Below are positions 23,926 through 35,204 of a stretch of 64,000 nt of DNA, one piece after another; position 1 is the stretch's first letter; each line of letters opens with the position of its first letter. The DNA is from Athripsodes cinereus. Taxonomy: Eukaryota; Arthropoda; Insecta; Trichoptera; Leptoceridae. The translations under genes and the position numbers were made by a program. The notes beneath the pieces were generated by a model, which searched no databases, was not told the DNA's origin, and saw only the letters and a list, made by a program, of their open reading frames with translations. The stretch spans positions 17,001,447-17,065,446 of the forward strand of contig OX388319.1 of assembly GCA_947579605.1 (NCBI GenBank), given 5' to 3'.

Positions 23926-25400
23926 AAATATTTTACACAAACAAAATATTAATTCCACATTTTTATTACCTACTGCTTACAATACTTTTATTTATTTATG
24001 TATTTTATTAACTGGAAAGATTTGCATTTCATTGAAATGTTATCCTTTCTTTCATATAAAACTTTGCTAACATATGTTATAAGGGAGGAAATATTAAATA
24101 CCTATGTATACATAAATATTAATAAGATATTATGTTAATCGATATAAAAGATTTCCAATGAGCTTATTCCAAAGTTGATAGTAAGTTTCATATTTATTTT
24201 TATCTTTGCAAACTACGATGGCATCCATAATATACATCACTTCTTAATAGATGTAAGACGGGTCTGTAACATCATCGACAGTTAATTTATTTTATTTTTA
24301 AAATTCCAAATATATTTATTCAGTAAACACTTGAAACAATAAACAATCAATATAAAATAATAATCAAAACATATACCTTTCTTCCTTTTATTTGTTCCTT
24401 CAAAATTGAGCAGAGCTCCTGCTTTGAAGGATAACTTCCATATTAATTTTAGTGTACTTATATTTCGTGATAGTTTAAATTTAAAAAACACTTTTTTGAA
24501 ATATACACACTCATAAGAATTATTAAGGCCAAAGTTCGGAATTAATGAAGATTTTTTTGACAATTAACATATTTTATTCATTAGTGCATACATACATGGT
24601 ATTGATTTCTCTAATACTTGTATGATAAACGTATCCATAACGGATATAGGGCTGAAGACACACCTTTTTGCTGGGAGTTTCGGGTGATGGATACGTTATA
24701 CAGCGCCCTTGAGGTCATGTTATGAGTAAACGGCGCTTTACAAATTGTCCATATATATATATATATAAATAAAATACAAAAATATAATGGACTAAAATAC
24801 TCTTGCGAAGATTATTTAAAGTATCGTTAAAAATTATTCCAAAGTTACATTTGAATATTTTTACGTAATTTTCATGGTGTGAGTACTCATTTTCTACTCT
24901 CTTGAATAAGCTTAGTCTGGTTTAAGTAGCAGCTCAACAATATTAAAGAAAAGTTATTAAATTTTCATTTTGATCCTATCCCTCAAAAGTTTTTTATTGT
25001 AAAAAAAAATAGCGCTTTTCATTTTTGTAAATCTAGGATCAACTGTTTATAAAAAAGAGATCTGCGGTTTTCTGCGAAACACGTGTAGGAACTTACCTAA
25101 ATTTAATGCTCATTGAAAATATTTTGAGGATTACTGGAAAGTCTTGTAAGGATCATAAACATTAGGCCCTTCTTTATCAGGCACGACAAAACAAGCCATC
25201 TGACCTTTATGGTAAGAATATTACTTTACTAACTAACAAAAAATCTTTCGTTTACTATCACTATAAAAAAAATATAACGGTATAAATCTCATAATCCATT
25301 GGCACCGGGTATTAAAAAAAATAAGTTTATCATGGTTCACTGAATATTTTACACGGTATGATAAAAATATTATACCTTTGTCAAGCAAGTTATAGAACTG
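23926..25400. other. No gene recognised; possible LINE tail near 24620-24765
   Basis: 24620-24740 holds ACGTATCCATAAC and its inverse GATGGATACGT, then GCGCCCTTGAG..GGCGCTTTACAA and an (AT)n run. A related GTAAAGCGCCTTTGAAGTAA occurs at 45926, so this is probably a diverged LINE end. The remainder is AT-rich without a gene. Confidence 0.45.
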
Positions 25401-25404
25401 TAAT

Positions 25405-25500
25405 ATTATTTATTTATTATTTATTTATTTCACAATCCACGGCGTGAGCCTTTTACATGTTCAAGAATAAACAATACACAAATAAAATATCTCATTCACA
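25405..25500 (-). repeat. LINE 3' tail (GGCTCACGCCGTG type)
   Basis: TTATTTATTTCACAATCCACGG then CGTGAGCCTTTTACATGTTC. On the - strand this is ..GTAAAAGGCTCACGCCGTGG..AAATAAATAAATA. The same end occurs at 55983 and 56450, and in related form at 33640 (+) and 47215. Sequence to about 25870 with many AATGTCA words may be the rest of its 3' UTR. Confidence 0.65.
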
Positions 25501-26095
25501 ACACAGTTGGAAAACAAGAATTAACAAAATACAAAAGGGAATCAATTCATGACAATAATAATTTAAGTCAAATCATAAAATATTGGAGTGTCAGTACAAA
25601 ATGTCAATGAAATGTTTAGTATTTAATATGTCAAGAATTAAAATTGCAATAATGTAGGAGATGTCTTGCAGATAGAAGAAAAAAAAATCTAATCTAAAAG
25701 AAATGATACAAAGAATCTAAATGTCATAAGAATTAATGTCATAAATAGTTAAAATGTCAAAATGTCTTTAATGATTTAAAATGTCAATAAATTAAACAGA
25801 AAATTGTTAATTACAATTTAAATATATAGGACATAATACAAAAATCAATGCACACTTTTAGTTTTTGAGTATTTTTTTAATTAATTTTTTTTATTTTTTT
25901 TAAAACTACATTATATTTTAAATCATAATTTTTTGCCAATTCGATAAAATTAATTCGCTGAAAAATTAGAAAAATGCGAATAACTCTTGATTTTCGCGAA
26001 AGAAACCAAATGTTTGAGGAGATTGTATCCATGCATATTTAATCGATCCTTTATTTTCTTGCTTTGACTGATCTATAACTAAGCACCCTGTGTAT

Positions 26096-26140
26096 CACAT
26101 TCAGGAGAGATGTCATACCTCAAAGCTGAATTCAAAATAT
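26096..26140 (-). repeat. Family A fragment
   Basis: ACATTCAGGAGAGATGTCATACCTCAAAGCTGAATTC: 45 bp of the centre. Confidence 0.5.
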
Positions 26141-27840
26141 AAATTGATAATCATGATGAATTGAACGTCATTTTCATAAACAAAACTAATAAAAAAAAAA
26201 CATTTGAAAATGACACTTAGCATTTAAATATGTAAAACAAAATTTATAAACGCACTTGAATATGAAACTAAAAAGAATGAAGAAATAATAAAAATGCTCT
26301 TAAAAACAATTTGAATATTACATCTATCTTGAGACGACCGCCATAAGAAACAAAAAAAACAACAAAGAAAATCGTAGAAGAGAAAATAAATGAATATAAA
26401 AAACAAAGTCATAAAATTTACATAACTCACATTGATAAACTGGCAACATCATATGCCCCATTAGGAATTGATGCTTGAGATAATGTTGCCATTTGAAAAT
26501 ATTTTTTCTCTATTTACAATAATATAATACATTATTTTTATTAAGTGTATTATTCAGACAATATTCTCTTTGAAACAATAGGTCGATATACCAATTTATG
26601 GTTATTATCTTAACTCACGTATTTTGATCTGCAAAAAATATTTTCATTGAACTAGCACTCTCATAAAGCATAAAAAAAAGAAAACAGTCTAATTTTTGTG
26701 TTCATATTTTATTCAAATTAAAAAACCTGAATTTTCTGAACGTAAAACTACTACCAGGTGACGTAGGAACTGACTTTATTATACTTGTATCATCCATGGA
26801 AGAGGGAGAATCCCACCCTTAATATATGTGATATTTTATGTATTTTTATTTATTTCTAGAAATATAAAAACTTTACTACTACAAAATTATACTAACAATA
26901 AACATTACTTAATATTGAAATAAGATACACTTATTCTTTAAATAATTAAAACAGATGGAATTTACAACCTCGCTAGACTTACATATGTCTGTTTTGAGGC
27001 AGTATATTATTGTCTCAAATATTTAACTATGAAGTCGGAATAATTTTATCCGTCCTACACAGTAAACGTAATGGACGGATGTATCAACAAATAAACCTAC
27101 AGAATGTAAGTATTTTTTTTCACATATAATGTCACATTATCTTTAATTTATACTCATGTTATGCGGTCAATGTGGTGAGTCCTTAATCAATAGAATGGAT
27201 ACGTTTGGCTTTTTATGTTTTGTTTTGTACTGTAAGGAAGAAATAAATTCTTCCAAGGCATATGTAAAATACTACCAATTAGTTAAACGATTCTCACAAT
27301 TTACGAAATGGTATTAAACAAATTCTCGAATTAAATGGGAATATAAATGACTGGAATATATTTTACAGAACACAAAGATAAATTAATAGAAATAAGTGAA
27401 CCTGTATATTAGCAAACTAAATTAAAATTCCACTAAAATAAGAGTTAACTTAGCCAGACAAAAAGTTTGTTAGAACAATTGCCGACTGACAATCTTATAG
27501 ATAAGAATGAGACGCTAAAGAGGTCCAATATATTGTAAGTTAAAGTTCTAGAATAGCTGATCGACCATTGGTAAAAATAATATCGATATTAAATTTATAC
27601 ACAAGTGTTGGTACAATTTCTGAAATACACGTATTTTATTTTGGGAAATGTATAGAATATTAAAATGTCTAATATTTCTTAATTGTGCCTATGTTTATGT
27701 ATTATGTTGATGGATACAAAAAATGTTTAGTTTTGTGTTTTTGTTACTATCTTGAAATCCACAACTGGTTTCTAAATTCTATGAAATAAGCACTCTCTTT
27801 ATTTTCGCAGAAGACCCTGCTGGTAATATTATAAAATCAC
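26141..27840. other. No gene recognised
   Basis: AT-rich; the 68-codon frame at 26224-26430 (-) is low complexity. No repeats or RNA genes noticed. Confidence 0.5.
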
Positions 27841-27846
27841 TAGGGC

Positions 27847-28075
27847 CTAACGGACGCCAAGTATAAAGGGAATGTTCTTGTCCTAGATCTGGGTGTAACA
27901 TTTATTTGTGTTAAGTGTGTTGTATATGTGTGTATCGTCGCGTAGGTATCCATAATACAAGATTCACATCTGAGTTTGGGACTAGCTGGAGCTGCGTGAA
28001 TTTTCCATGCATGTTATGTTGAAATGTTCTAATGGATTTAAAAATAAAGACAGAGATTGGAAATGCCGAAAGTCC
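27847..28075 (+). repeat. Dispersed repeat family D, copy 2
   Basis: GGGTGTAACATTTATTTGTGT, ATCGTCGCGTAGGTATCC, ATAATACAAGATTCACATC, GTTTGGGACTAGCT and CATGCATGTTATGTT run in the same order as, on the - strand, at 49340-49545. Its length of 230 bp or more and conserved 3' half suggest a retroposon 3' region. Confidence 0.6.
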
Positions 28076-28470
28076 TAGAAATAAGAAGCACAAATAATTC
28101 TGAAAGATATGCTTTAGCAGATAAAAGGATTATAAAAAGAATCTTGACGTAATGTGTTTATTTGTGTGTTTTGTTCTATCTTCTGAGAAAATTTTCTAAT
28201 ATTAAAAATATATATCTAGTTTAAAATGAGGCCAGGGCGTGTTTGTTTGTTTTACAACAATAATAACAAGACACAATCCACAAAATGTATTATTAGGGTT
28301 TGAGATGAAGTAGAAAAAAATAAAACATGGATAAGCATTAACATCATTTTACCACCAAATCTGGACAAAGATTTTCGCTATAAAAATAAATATATTATAC
28401 TTTCTCTCAAAACAAGACCGTGGTGAAATAATACACAATATTATAAAAGTAACAGAAGTAAGTAATACGT

Positions 28471-28474
28471 TTAA
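28471..28474. other. TTAA target site duplication, left
   Basis: TTAA directly precedes CCTCCTGA; the matching TTAA is at 29536-29539. TTAA duplication is the signature of piggyBac insertion. Confidence 0.85.
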
Positions 28475-29535
28475 CCTCCTGAATCCTTCTATCATATATA
28501 TAATACATTAAAATCAAAAAAATATTCCATCGCCATCTAACAATTTTCAACCTTAATTCTTCAAAACTCCCGTAGATGAATCTTTTTGTAACACATTGCT
28601 TATGGCACAACTAGCGAATTGTTTTAAAAATGTGACAATTTTTTAAAAAATGGCGGCCAAAGTGACATGCGAGTCGAGTCTCTCTCGGCAGGCATATAAG
28701 TAATCTTTTTATTTTAGAGTAATCAGTGAATTTTTCTTTAATTTTTTATTCGGATCACATTTTATAATCATTGTTTTATTCAACGGTGATGTGATTTTTA
28801 TGTTTTGTGTTTTTTGTTACAAAATATTTTGTTTCATATTTTTATGTCATACTGATATTACAAGGGGTCCCTATATCATCGAAATTTCATCTTTTAATTT
28901 TTCTTTAGTATCAAAATATGTCTTAATTTACCCATTTATTTTTAAATTTGAACGAGCAAGATATTTTAAATGCTTTAGAAGAGTCTGATATTGAATTATC
29001 TGATGAAATTCGTGATTTTAATATCACTACTGTATCTGTACGTGACAATTCTTCTTCGTCCAGTTCATTTGATAGGTCCACAGAAGACGTGGAATCCACA
29101 AACCTATTTTTAACTACGTCTGTTATAAATACTATAAGAAGGCTTATTCGAGGTAGAACCTGTGTGTGCTCTAGAGTTGCAACGAGGGGACAAAAAAACG
29201 GGAGACCTGTTCAAACTCAAATCAACATGTGGAATGGAGATTATGCCCCCGCTCCTATTAAATTTTCTTATTTTTTTATATCTCTTATTCTTTATTATAA
29301 TAAAATGTTTCAATACATTACAAATTTTACTTTTTTAAGTAATATATAGAAATACGACATAAAAAAATCTATTTGCACTGAGACCTATTGTCATATATAT
29401 ATGACATAAAGAAAATTCAGAATTTTCCACGAGGATTTTTTTAAATATTTTTTAAATGTCTTTTAGGTTATTTTAGACTCATATGTCACAAAAAATTTAA
29501 AAATTTGATAAAAAAATGTCTCAGGACTCAGGAGG
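28475..29535 (+). mobile_element. piggyBac-like element, internally deleted (1061 bp)
   Basis: The element is bounded by TTAA on both sides and by short inverted ends, CCTCCTGAATCCT at the left and AGGACTCAGGAGG at the right. A frame resembling the start of a piggyBac transposase (28948-29349) is followed directly by 3' non-coding sequence, so the catalytic part is deleted. It can move only if a full-length relative supplies transposase. No such copy is in this window. Confidence 0.85.
28948..29349 (+). pseudogene. piggyBac transposase N-terminal remnant
   Basis: The frame of about 133 codons opens with an acidic segment (EQDILNALEESDIELSDE), then a Ser-rich stretch (residues 30-40) and a basic RR-LIRGR segment (about 64-70). 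It then reads WNGDYAPAPIKFSY (about 94-107). The acidic-then-basic N-terminus leading into a W.....P..F block is the usual layout ahead of the DDE_Tnp_1_7 domain of piggyBac transposases. The frame then passes into hydrophobic low-complexity sequence and stops, so the DDD catalytic domain and C-terminal cysteine domain are absent. The first codon in this frame is TTG, where an ATG is expected, so the start codon is probably mutated. It must be non-functional as a transposase, though it might act as a truncated DNA-binding or interfering protein (inference). Confidence 0.7.
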
Positions 29536-29539
29536 TTAA
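29536..29539. other. TTAA target site duplication, right
   Basis: TTAA immediately after TCAGGAGG; pair of 28471-28474. Confidence 0.85.
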
Positions 29540-29900
29540 ATAAACCCTTCCTCAAACAAAAAGAAATTAATAATGTACCTATTGTATTCCTTTTTGTGAA
29601 AGGTTGCAGTAACCAACAAACTTTTATATCCTCTGACCGACTTCGATATAATTAATAATCCTTCGAAAAACTCCTCGGACACGCATATCCCATTTATTGT
29701 TATTGTTCTAAATACAAGCTTTACAATATAAAAGACACCTTTTTGTTATTCTATTGTATTCAAAATATGAAAAAGGGATATACATATTATTGAATATTAA
29801 AGTTCTATTTTTTTTTTGAAAATATTTTATATTCCACAGTATTTTTCACAAGTTAGTTAGTCATTGAATTAACTACTGCAAGATGTTAATAAAATTAGTA

Positions 29901-29975
29901 AAAATGACAGAATGAGTGGTTTGCCTAAAGTAGAGATGTAAAATGTTTTATTTGTGATGTTTAAAGAATATTTTT
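29901..29975 (-). repeat. Family A fragment
   Basis: ATGACAGAATGAGTGGTTTGCC..GATGTAAAATGTTTTATTTGTGATG, most like the copy at 38352. Confidence 0.5.
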
Positions 29976-30054
29976 CTTTTACTTAATATGAGAAAATAAA
30001 GAAGAGACTGTGAGTCTTTGTCTTTGGCGGAAATCGCGCGGGTAATATATCACT

Positions 30055-30125
30055 ACATGTATAATATATATCATCACCATCATAATCGCCCTCAACGCTC
30101 CTCTCGGGAGCACAGGGCAAAATGT
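30055..30125 (-). repeat. LINE 3' end fragment (family E)
   Basis: On the - strand: TGCCCTGTGCTCCCGAGAGG, then AGCGTTGAGGGCGA, then a GATGGTGATGAT tail. It encodes the last residues (CAPER-like in the antisense reading, LCSREER in the coding sense) of the reverse transcriptase end seen at 40978. GAT-type microsatellite tails are typical of RTE-like LINEs. Confidence 0.65.
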
Positions 30126-30129
30126 TAAT

Positions 30130-30840
30130 TTTTAAGAAAAAAAATTGTTTACTTTCACTACGAATATTACTAGACGCAGAGGTTTTCGGGTAGACACTCA
30201 TCATCAGTGAGTTTTCATGAAATGCTTAAGTCTACTATTCATAGTGAAAATAAACAGTGTTTAATTTTTTATCTTCTTTCAAGTAATTTTTTGAGGTTTC
30301 GAAAATGTAAATATTTCGGAGTTTAAAGCAATGCAAAAATATCTAGTATCATGAAAAAATAACTAATTTCTTAGTTCCTAGACAAAGTTAAAACATTTCA
30401 ATTTATGGCTAAGGCCATCAAGGTCGAAGTTCAATAAATCAACATATTTCTCATTTATAGGCTAATTCATTTCTTATGTCTCATTTCTAGGCTAATGACT
30501 ACTTAGACGTTTTATTAAAAAATATATTCAGAAAATGTCTAGGTAATTTGAATTAGTAAAAAATCTTAAAACAAAAACCTTTTAAGTTTAATTTAAATAC
30601 GTTCTACGCTTAAGGCAACAGAAAGACTAATAATATGAAGAAAAAAAGTACTTAAGTGATTTTTTTCATATTATCAACTTTAAAACAAATAATTATTGTC
30701 CCTATAAAGACATGACTTAAAAGTATAAACACGGATCACAAAAGTAAAAATAAGTATGTAAATAAATCATACAGAAAAACGATAAAAACGAATCGAGTCA
30801 CCTATATTTTCAAGTTATTTAAAACAAATTTTATAATAAG
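30130..30840. other. No gene recognised
   Basis: AT-rich. A small direct repeat, CTCATTTCTAGGCTAAT / CTCATTTATAGGCTAAT, occurs at 30451-30495. Confidence 0.5.
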
Positions 30841-30843
30841 TTC

Positions 30844-30951
30844 TAACTTGTTCCGGGCTTTGTAGCCGTGGTCTGTTGGGCAGAAATTCTCCCGATTCGT
30901 TTCGAAAATTTCTGTCCACCAGACCAAGGTCACATAGTCCGGAACAAGTTA
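30844..30951. mobile_element. Small foldback element
   Basis: TAACTTGTTCCGG..GGTCTGTTGGGCAGAAATT (left, 30844-30888) pairs with AAATTTCTGTCCACCAGACC..CCGGAACAAGTTA (right, 30906-30951). Imperfect arms of about 46 bp with more G+C than the surroundings. MITE-like; no target duplication could be defined. Confidence 0.6.
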
Positions 30952-31447
30952 GTAGGTACTTATAATGTCGGCCATAAATGCTTAAGATCATACAAATTTT
31001 ATAATGAAACGGGAATCGGTGATAAATTATAATGTTTTTAATGTCGTTGTTTGATTTGTATAACATATTTACTACAATATTATGAAATATATCCTTTTAA
31101 AATAATGTTCTTATATTATGAATCATAGTTTCAAAAAAAATGTGAATAAAGTAAAACAATTAAAACATCAGCATATGATTAAACATATTTTTATATACCT
31201 ACACATGTATGAGTTTTACTAATTTAAAAAAAAAATATGAAATAAATAACTCACCAAACCTTTGATGTGATTATAGGAACAGCGAATTAGTAAGGAAATA
31301 ATCCACTTACCTGAAAAAAGAGAAAAAAGAATACAATGAGTACAATCGTTGTTATTAAAATCTTTATACAACATCACTAACAAGACTTCCAAATATTCAT
31401 ATTATTCTATCTGCGTTTAAATGTATATCTGCCATTACCAATTATCA

Positions 31448-31500
31448 CAAGACATTCAGGATGGGTGGAACACCTAATTGCTGTTTTTAATGTGTTAAAT
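31448..31500 (-). repeat. Family A fragment
   Basis: AAGACATTCAGGATGGGTGG then AACACCTAATTGCTG and TGTTAAATTTATGTC. Confidence 0.6.
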
Positions 31501-31563
31501 TTATGTCAATCTCTATACAAATACGACGTCTCCCTGTATACAAGTTCTATTGTCTAATAAAAC

Positions 31564-31690
31564 TTTAAGACATTTGGGAAGGGTGTCATACATCATCATT
31601 GTTGAATCCAAGATAATCAATGTTCTATTTGTGATGTTTTATGAATACCTGGCTTTTCCATGACACTGGCAAACTTGCAAAAAGTGACTC
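31564..31690 (-). repeat. Family A fragment
   Basis: AAGACATTTGGGAAGGGTGTC, CATCATCATTGTTGAATCC, TGATGTTTTATGAATACCTGG and CCATGACACTGGCAAACTTGC: the 5' half. Confidence 0.6.
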
Positions 31691-31721
31691 CATGATACAA
31701 GTTATATTTGTTTATTTCAGT

Positions 31722-32068
31722 GTTGAAGTTTGCCATTTATTCTTGATTCATTTCTGTGGCGCAAAAAGGACACTTATAATGTTTAACACACACTGAGAAA
31801 AATACTCACAACGAATCATTGGTACGTACTATCATATTAGGACCAGAGATAGTACAAACGATTCATTAGTACGAATCTATAATATTAACCTATCGCAAAC
31901 AAGTCGTTGGTAAATTTACAAACTATTCGTTTGCGAAAAGTTAATACTATAAATTCGTACATATGAATCTCTGGTCCTAATCTTATCAGATAGTACGTAA
32001 CAAGGATTCGTTGTGAAATTTCGTTAGTATTTTTCTCATTGCGTGCAGTTATGGTATGGCTATAGATA
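31722..32068 (+). repeat. Family A copy interrupted by a MITE
   Basis: GTTGAAGTTTGCCATTTATTC..GGCGCAAAAAGGACACTTATAATGTTTAA comes before the MITE, and TGCAGTTATGGTATGGC-like sequence resumes after it at 32046. In intact copies ATGTTTATTACA is followed directly by TGCAGCTGGTC, so the MITE sits exactly at this junction. Confidence 0.5.
31787..32045. mobile_element. 259-bp palindromic MITE
   Basis: Ends CACACACTGAGAAAAATACT (31787) and AGTATTTTTCTCATTGCGTG (to 32045) are inverted repeats. Complementarity continues through ACAACGAATC, GTACGTACTATC, TTAGGACCAGAGAT and AATATTAAC to the centre near 31915. It has no coding capacity. The superfamily is not decided, because I could not fix the target duplication with confidence. 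Confidence 0.75.
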
Positions 32069-32689
32069 AATAATGGAAGACATTTTAATAATAATGTATA
32101 TTTTCAGATACTTTTTACACACAGAATGTTAATTTTGTTATTCATCGTCATATTTTGAAATTCATACATCAAAATCGTAAAGTTCACATTTCTCTTTCCA
32201 GTTTGTTGTTTCAGCGTATTGAAAATTTGGATTCCATATAGACGGACGCGATCTTGCGACGTTTAGCGATATCATTTTTTTTTACATCACTCAATTTTCC
32301 ATGTTTTGTCTCTGTGCTTGTTTTATAATTTCCATATTTTATTTTCATTTTTCGAATGTTTTGTCAAAGAGAATAAAATTATTATTTTTATTGAAAAAAA
32401 TATATGAAAGAATTGTTGAAAGAATAATATTTGTGTCCGTTCAAAAATATGTACAACCGTACATATTTCAATGTCTCTTTTATAGCGGTTTGTGTTAAAA
32501 TATTTGTCAATTAAAAACAAAGATGGATTTACTCAACATTAATCACACAATATATAAAGAAAATAACATTGGTATGTGTTTATTTTTTGTCCGATTTCGC
32601 TCATTATCTGAAATAGATAATCAAATATAACAGTATTCATGTTATCTATGGTACCCTTTGTCAATTTGATATTTTTTTCAATCTTTCTT
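32069..32689. other. No gene recognised
   Basis: Complementary 65-codon frames at 32301-32520 on both strands; no motif. Confidence 0.5.
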
Positions 32690-32875
32690 TGCCATTACGA
32701 CATATTCCACAAGTGAGATAGTCAGAAAACTAGCTGTATACAATTAAGGTTCAAGATGTCTTCTTCGTGCCAGTAAAATGAAGACACTCACGAAAGGTGA
32801 CAAACATATTATTACTTCGTCGTTAATTTTAAATAACTTATTCGTGGTGTTTAATTAAAACCTACCTTTTATAGT
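32690..32875 (-). repeat. Family A copy, diverged
   Basis: CATTACGACATATTCCACAAG, GTCTTCTTCGTGCCAGTAAAA, ACTCACGAAAGGTGACA and TATTCGTGGTGTTTAATTAAAACC. Confidence 0.6.
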
Positions 32876-32879
32876 AGAT

Positions 32880-33600
32880 ACAAAAACGAAGAATGGGCTA
32901 TCTTTTTTTTATAATTATTTATTTGACAGATACTGGGTTAGAAGCTAGTATGAAATAAACACAGTAAAATGTTGTTCATTTTGAGAATACGTGAAATCCA
33001 TTGTAGAAAATATAAATTAATCATGCGACTCGACAAAAGGATTTTTATCGTTTGATGAAATTAATAACATGAAAATAATGTGCCTTATTTGTTCAGTTGT
33101 AGCGGTAAGTAAAGCTTCAACCTTTTTAAAATTTCCATTTTTTTCATATGCGACGACTTATGAGAAAAGCTCATTTCATTAAAAAGATGTTTAACAGTTA
33201 ATGAAACAAATTCTTATCTAGATAAAAATAATGATGTTTTCTTTTATGAAAATACAATAAATGGAAAATAATAAATAATATTTCTCATTAAAAGTTCGAT
33301 AAATTTTAAAGATATTCACCTCAAATAGATATCAAATAATATACAAAAAAATAATCATGAGAAGTCGAAATATAAATAAATTCTCCCCTACTCTTTTGTA
33401 ATAAACTAGTCAATTTATTTAGCGGCATTTGTGCAACGAACCACCGCTAAGGCGCATTATGATTTTTTTTCTATTTTTTATTCATTGTTTTAACACAATT
33501 TCAATATATTTCAAAATTTTTCATCATTTAAACAATGTATAATTATTGCTCATTTGTGGTTTCTTGTTTAATTCTCTTTTTATTTCATTGTTTTGTGTTT
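32880..33600. other. No gene recognised
   Basis: AT-rich, nothing recognised. Confidence 0.5.
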
Positions 33601-33692
33601 ATATTTAACAATGCTGTTTGTGTACATAATAAAATTTATATATGAAAATTAACAAGTAAAAGGCCAAGGCCATGAGTTGGGAATAAATAAAT
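33600..33692 (+). repeat. LINE 3' tail
   Basis: AAGTAAAAGGCCAAGGCCATGAG..GGGAATAAATAAATAAATAA: + strand relative of the GGCTCACGCCGTG-type tails at 25405 and 56450. Confidence 0.6.
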
Positions 33693-34044
33693 AAATAACT
33701 TTTTAATTTTCATAATTAAAATTAAATTTAAATATATTTTATCATTTCTATTATTAAATTTCGAACGCACTTGTAATTGTCACAAATTTTATTAAAATGT
33801 CAAATAATTATGTGTGAGTTCCTTTTGAAGGTATTGTTTGTCACAAATTTTATTATCTGATTCATATATTTTTAAATTTGTAATTTTATGATTTTTTTTT
33901 GGTGTTTAATACTAGTGTAAAGACATAACACATACCTTTAAGGTGACGTTTTTATCCAATACCAGTTTTCACATTTCATAATATAAAACACTCATATTAT
34001 GACAGCGTTGTCTTTATATTACATATTTAATAAAACGCTTTCCT

Positions 34045-34160
34045 ACGACTGAGTTATGAGAACGTGAGGAAATTCATGGGAAGAGGTGAGTCAGTTGGCC
34101 CAGGGATATTTTGTACAAGGCTAGTATTTGCCCAATGCTTCGGGAGGAGCGATTGTATAC
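34045..34160 (+). pseudogene. LINE reverse transcriptase C-terminal end (family E), copy
   Basis: GAGAACGTGAGGAAATTCATGG then GAAGAGGTGAGTCAGTTGGCCC aligns with the 41060-41110 segment (..MSWEEVTRLAQT..). GCCCAATGCTTCGGGAGGAGCG aligns with the GCCCTGTGCTCCCGAGAGGAGCG end. Frames are broken. Confidence 0.6.
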
Positions 34161-34448
34161 ATCAGTATAAGTAATCTGTGTTCCTACAGATATGCAAATA
34201 TTTAAAAATGTCAATAAATAAAGACGGTATCTCAAGCGTGGTATTCTTGGAAAAGATTAGATCTCTCCCGTGGGATGAAATTTCTTTTACAAAACTCGAA
34301 TTAGTATAAGTTAATTGAAGCCATTAAAAAGGTACTCAAATAGACAATTATGGCAGTATCTTATAGTATAGGTATTACGAGTATATCTATTATAGCAAGT
34401 TTTTTTTAATATGTATATATTTAATTTAATTTATGTTACAATATGTTG

Positions 34449-34510
34449 AATTTGTGGATAACGTATGCCACCCATCTAGGTTGTCTTATTTTATCTAAGC
34501 AAAGAAAGAC
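34449..34510 (+). repeat. Family A fragment
   Basis: GGATAACGTATGCCACCCATC..GTCTTATTTTATCTAAGCAAAG: centre only. Confidence 0.4.
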
Positions 34511-34544
34511 ACCATAGGGACTTCATTCTATACTATACTTTACC

Positions 34545-34640
34545 TTCGTAACGTATTTCAAGCAAGGAGGATGGAACGCCACACAATTCAATCCCTACAT
34601 ACTATTTTCGCTTTTTCCACATTCATTTAATTTCTCATAT
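34545..34640 (+). repeat. Dispersed repeat family C, copy 2
   Basis: GGAGGATGGAACGCCACACAATT followed by C/T-rich CTTTTTCCACATTCATTT, as at 2885 and 61925. Confidence 0.35.
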
Positions 34641-34812
34641 AAGAATTAAATTTTTAACTTCATTCGAAAGATTTACTTACTACGTTGTAAATATATTTAC
34701 CTTAAAAATATCTGGATTTTGATTATAGATTCAACAAATATATTCTAAATTAAGTTCGTTTATGCATGACTCACTGTGCACAAGATCTGTAGTCTCTTCA
34801 GTACAGTAGAGG

Positions 34813-34985
34813 TGATTAACCTGGCTGGGTCATATTTTGAGAATATTTAATGACGGTTGGTCACAAAGAGCACTGGTTTTTTCCACAAGGATTTCCACGA
34901 CCCAGAAGAAGATTTTTTACAATACACCGTCTCTAAAATAGCTACACCAGAGCGTAAGGAATGCATTCGGAAAAGTTCACTAAAT
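34813..34985 (+). pseudogene. LINE reverse transcriptase C-terminal fragment (family E)
   Basis: Reads LTWLGHILRIFNDGWSQRAL, followed in broken frames by FPQGFPRPRRRFFTIHR and a stop. The W.GH..R...D.W segment after the polymerase domain is typical of non-LTR reverse transcriptases. The second part aligns to the 40990-41050 copy at the DNA level (CCACAAGG.TTTC..CG, TTTTACAATACACCG). Confidence 0.65.
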
Positions 34986-35039
34986 TAACTCAAAAACTTT
35001 ATGGATCGAGTATTTTGTTTATAAAATTCAACATTAATT

Positions 35040-35200
35040 CATGCCATCACTGCAGTTCCCATGGTTGGGGTTGCCAAAGAATTAACTGAAAACAATAAAC
35101 ATGTAAAAACTCCTCTCTGAGCCACTAAAAAGTTAAATCTTCAGGAAGATTGACATACTTCATCGCTGAATTGAAGACATTAAATGTCTTTATGCCAAGC
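35040..35200 (-). repeat. Family A copy, diverged
   Basis: GCCATCACTGCAGTTCCCATGG, CAATAAACATGTAAAAACTCCTCTC, CTTCAGGAAGATTGACATACTTC, ATCGCTGAATTGAAGAC. Confidence 0.55.
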
Positions 35201-35204
35201 CAAT

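Noticed and set aside
28791..28988. 65-codon frame just before the piggyBac remnant
   Set aside because: Low-complexity hydrophobic sequence in a different phase; probably the 5' non-coding part of the element.
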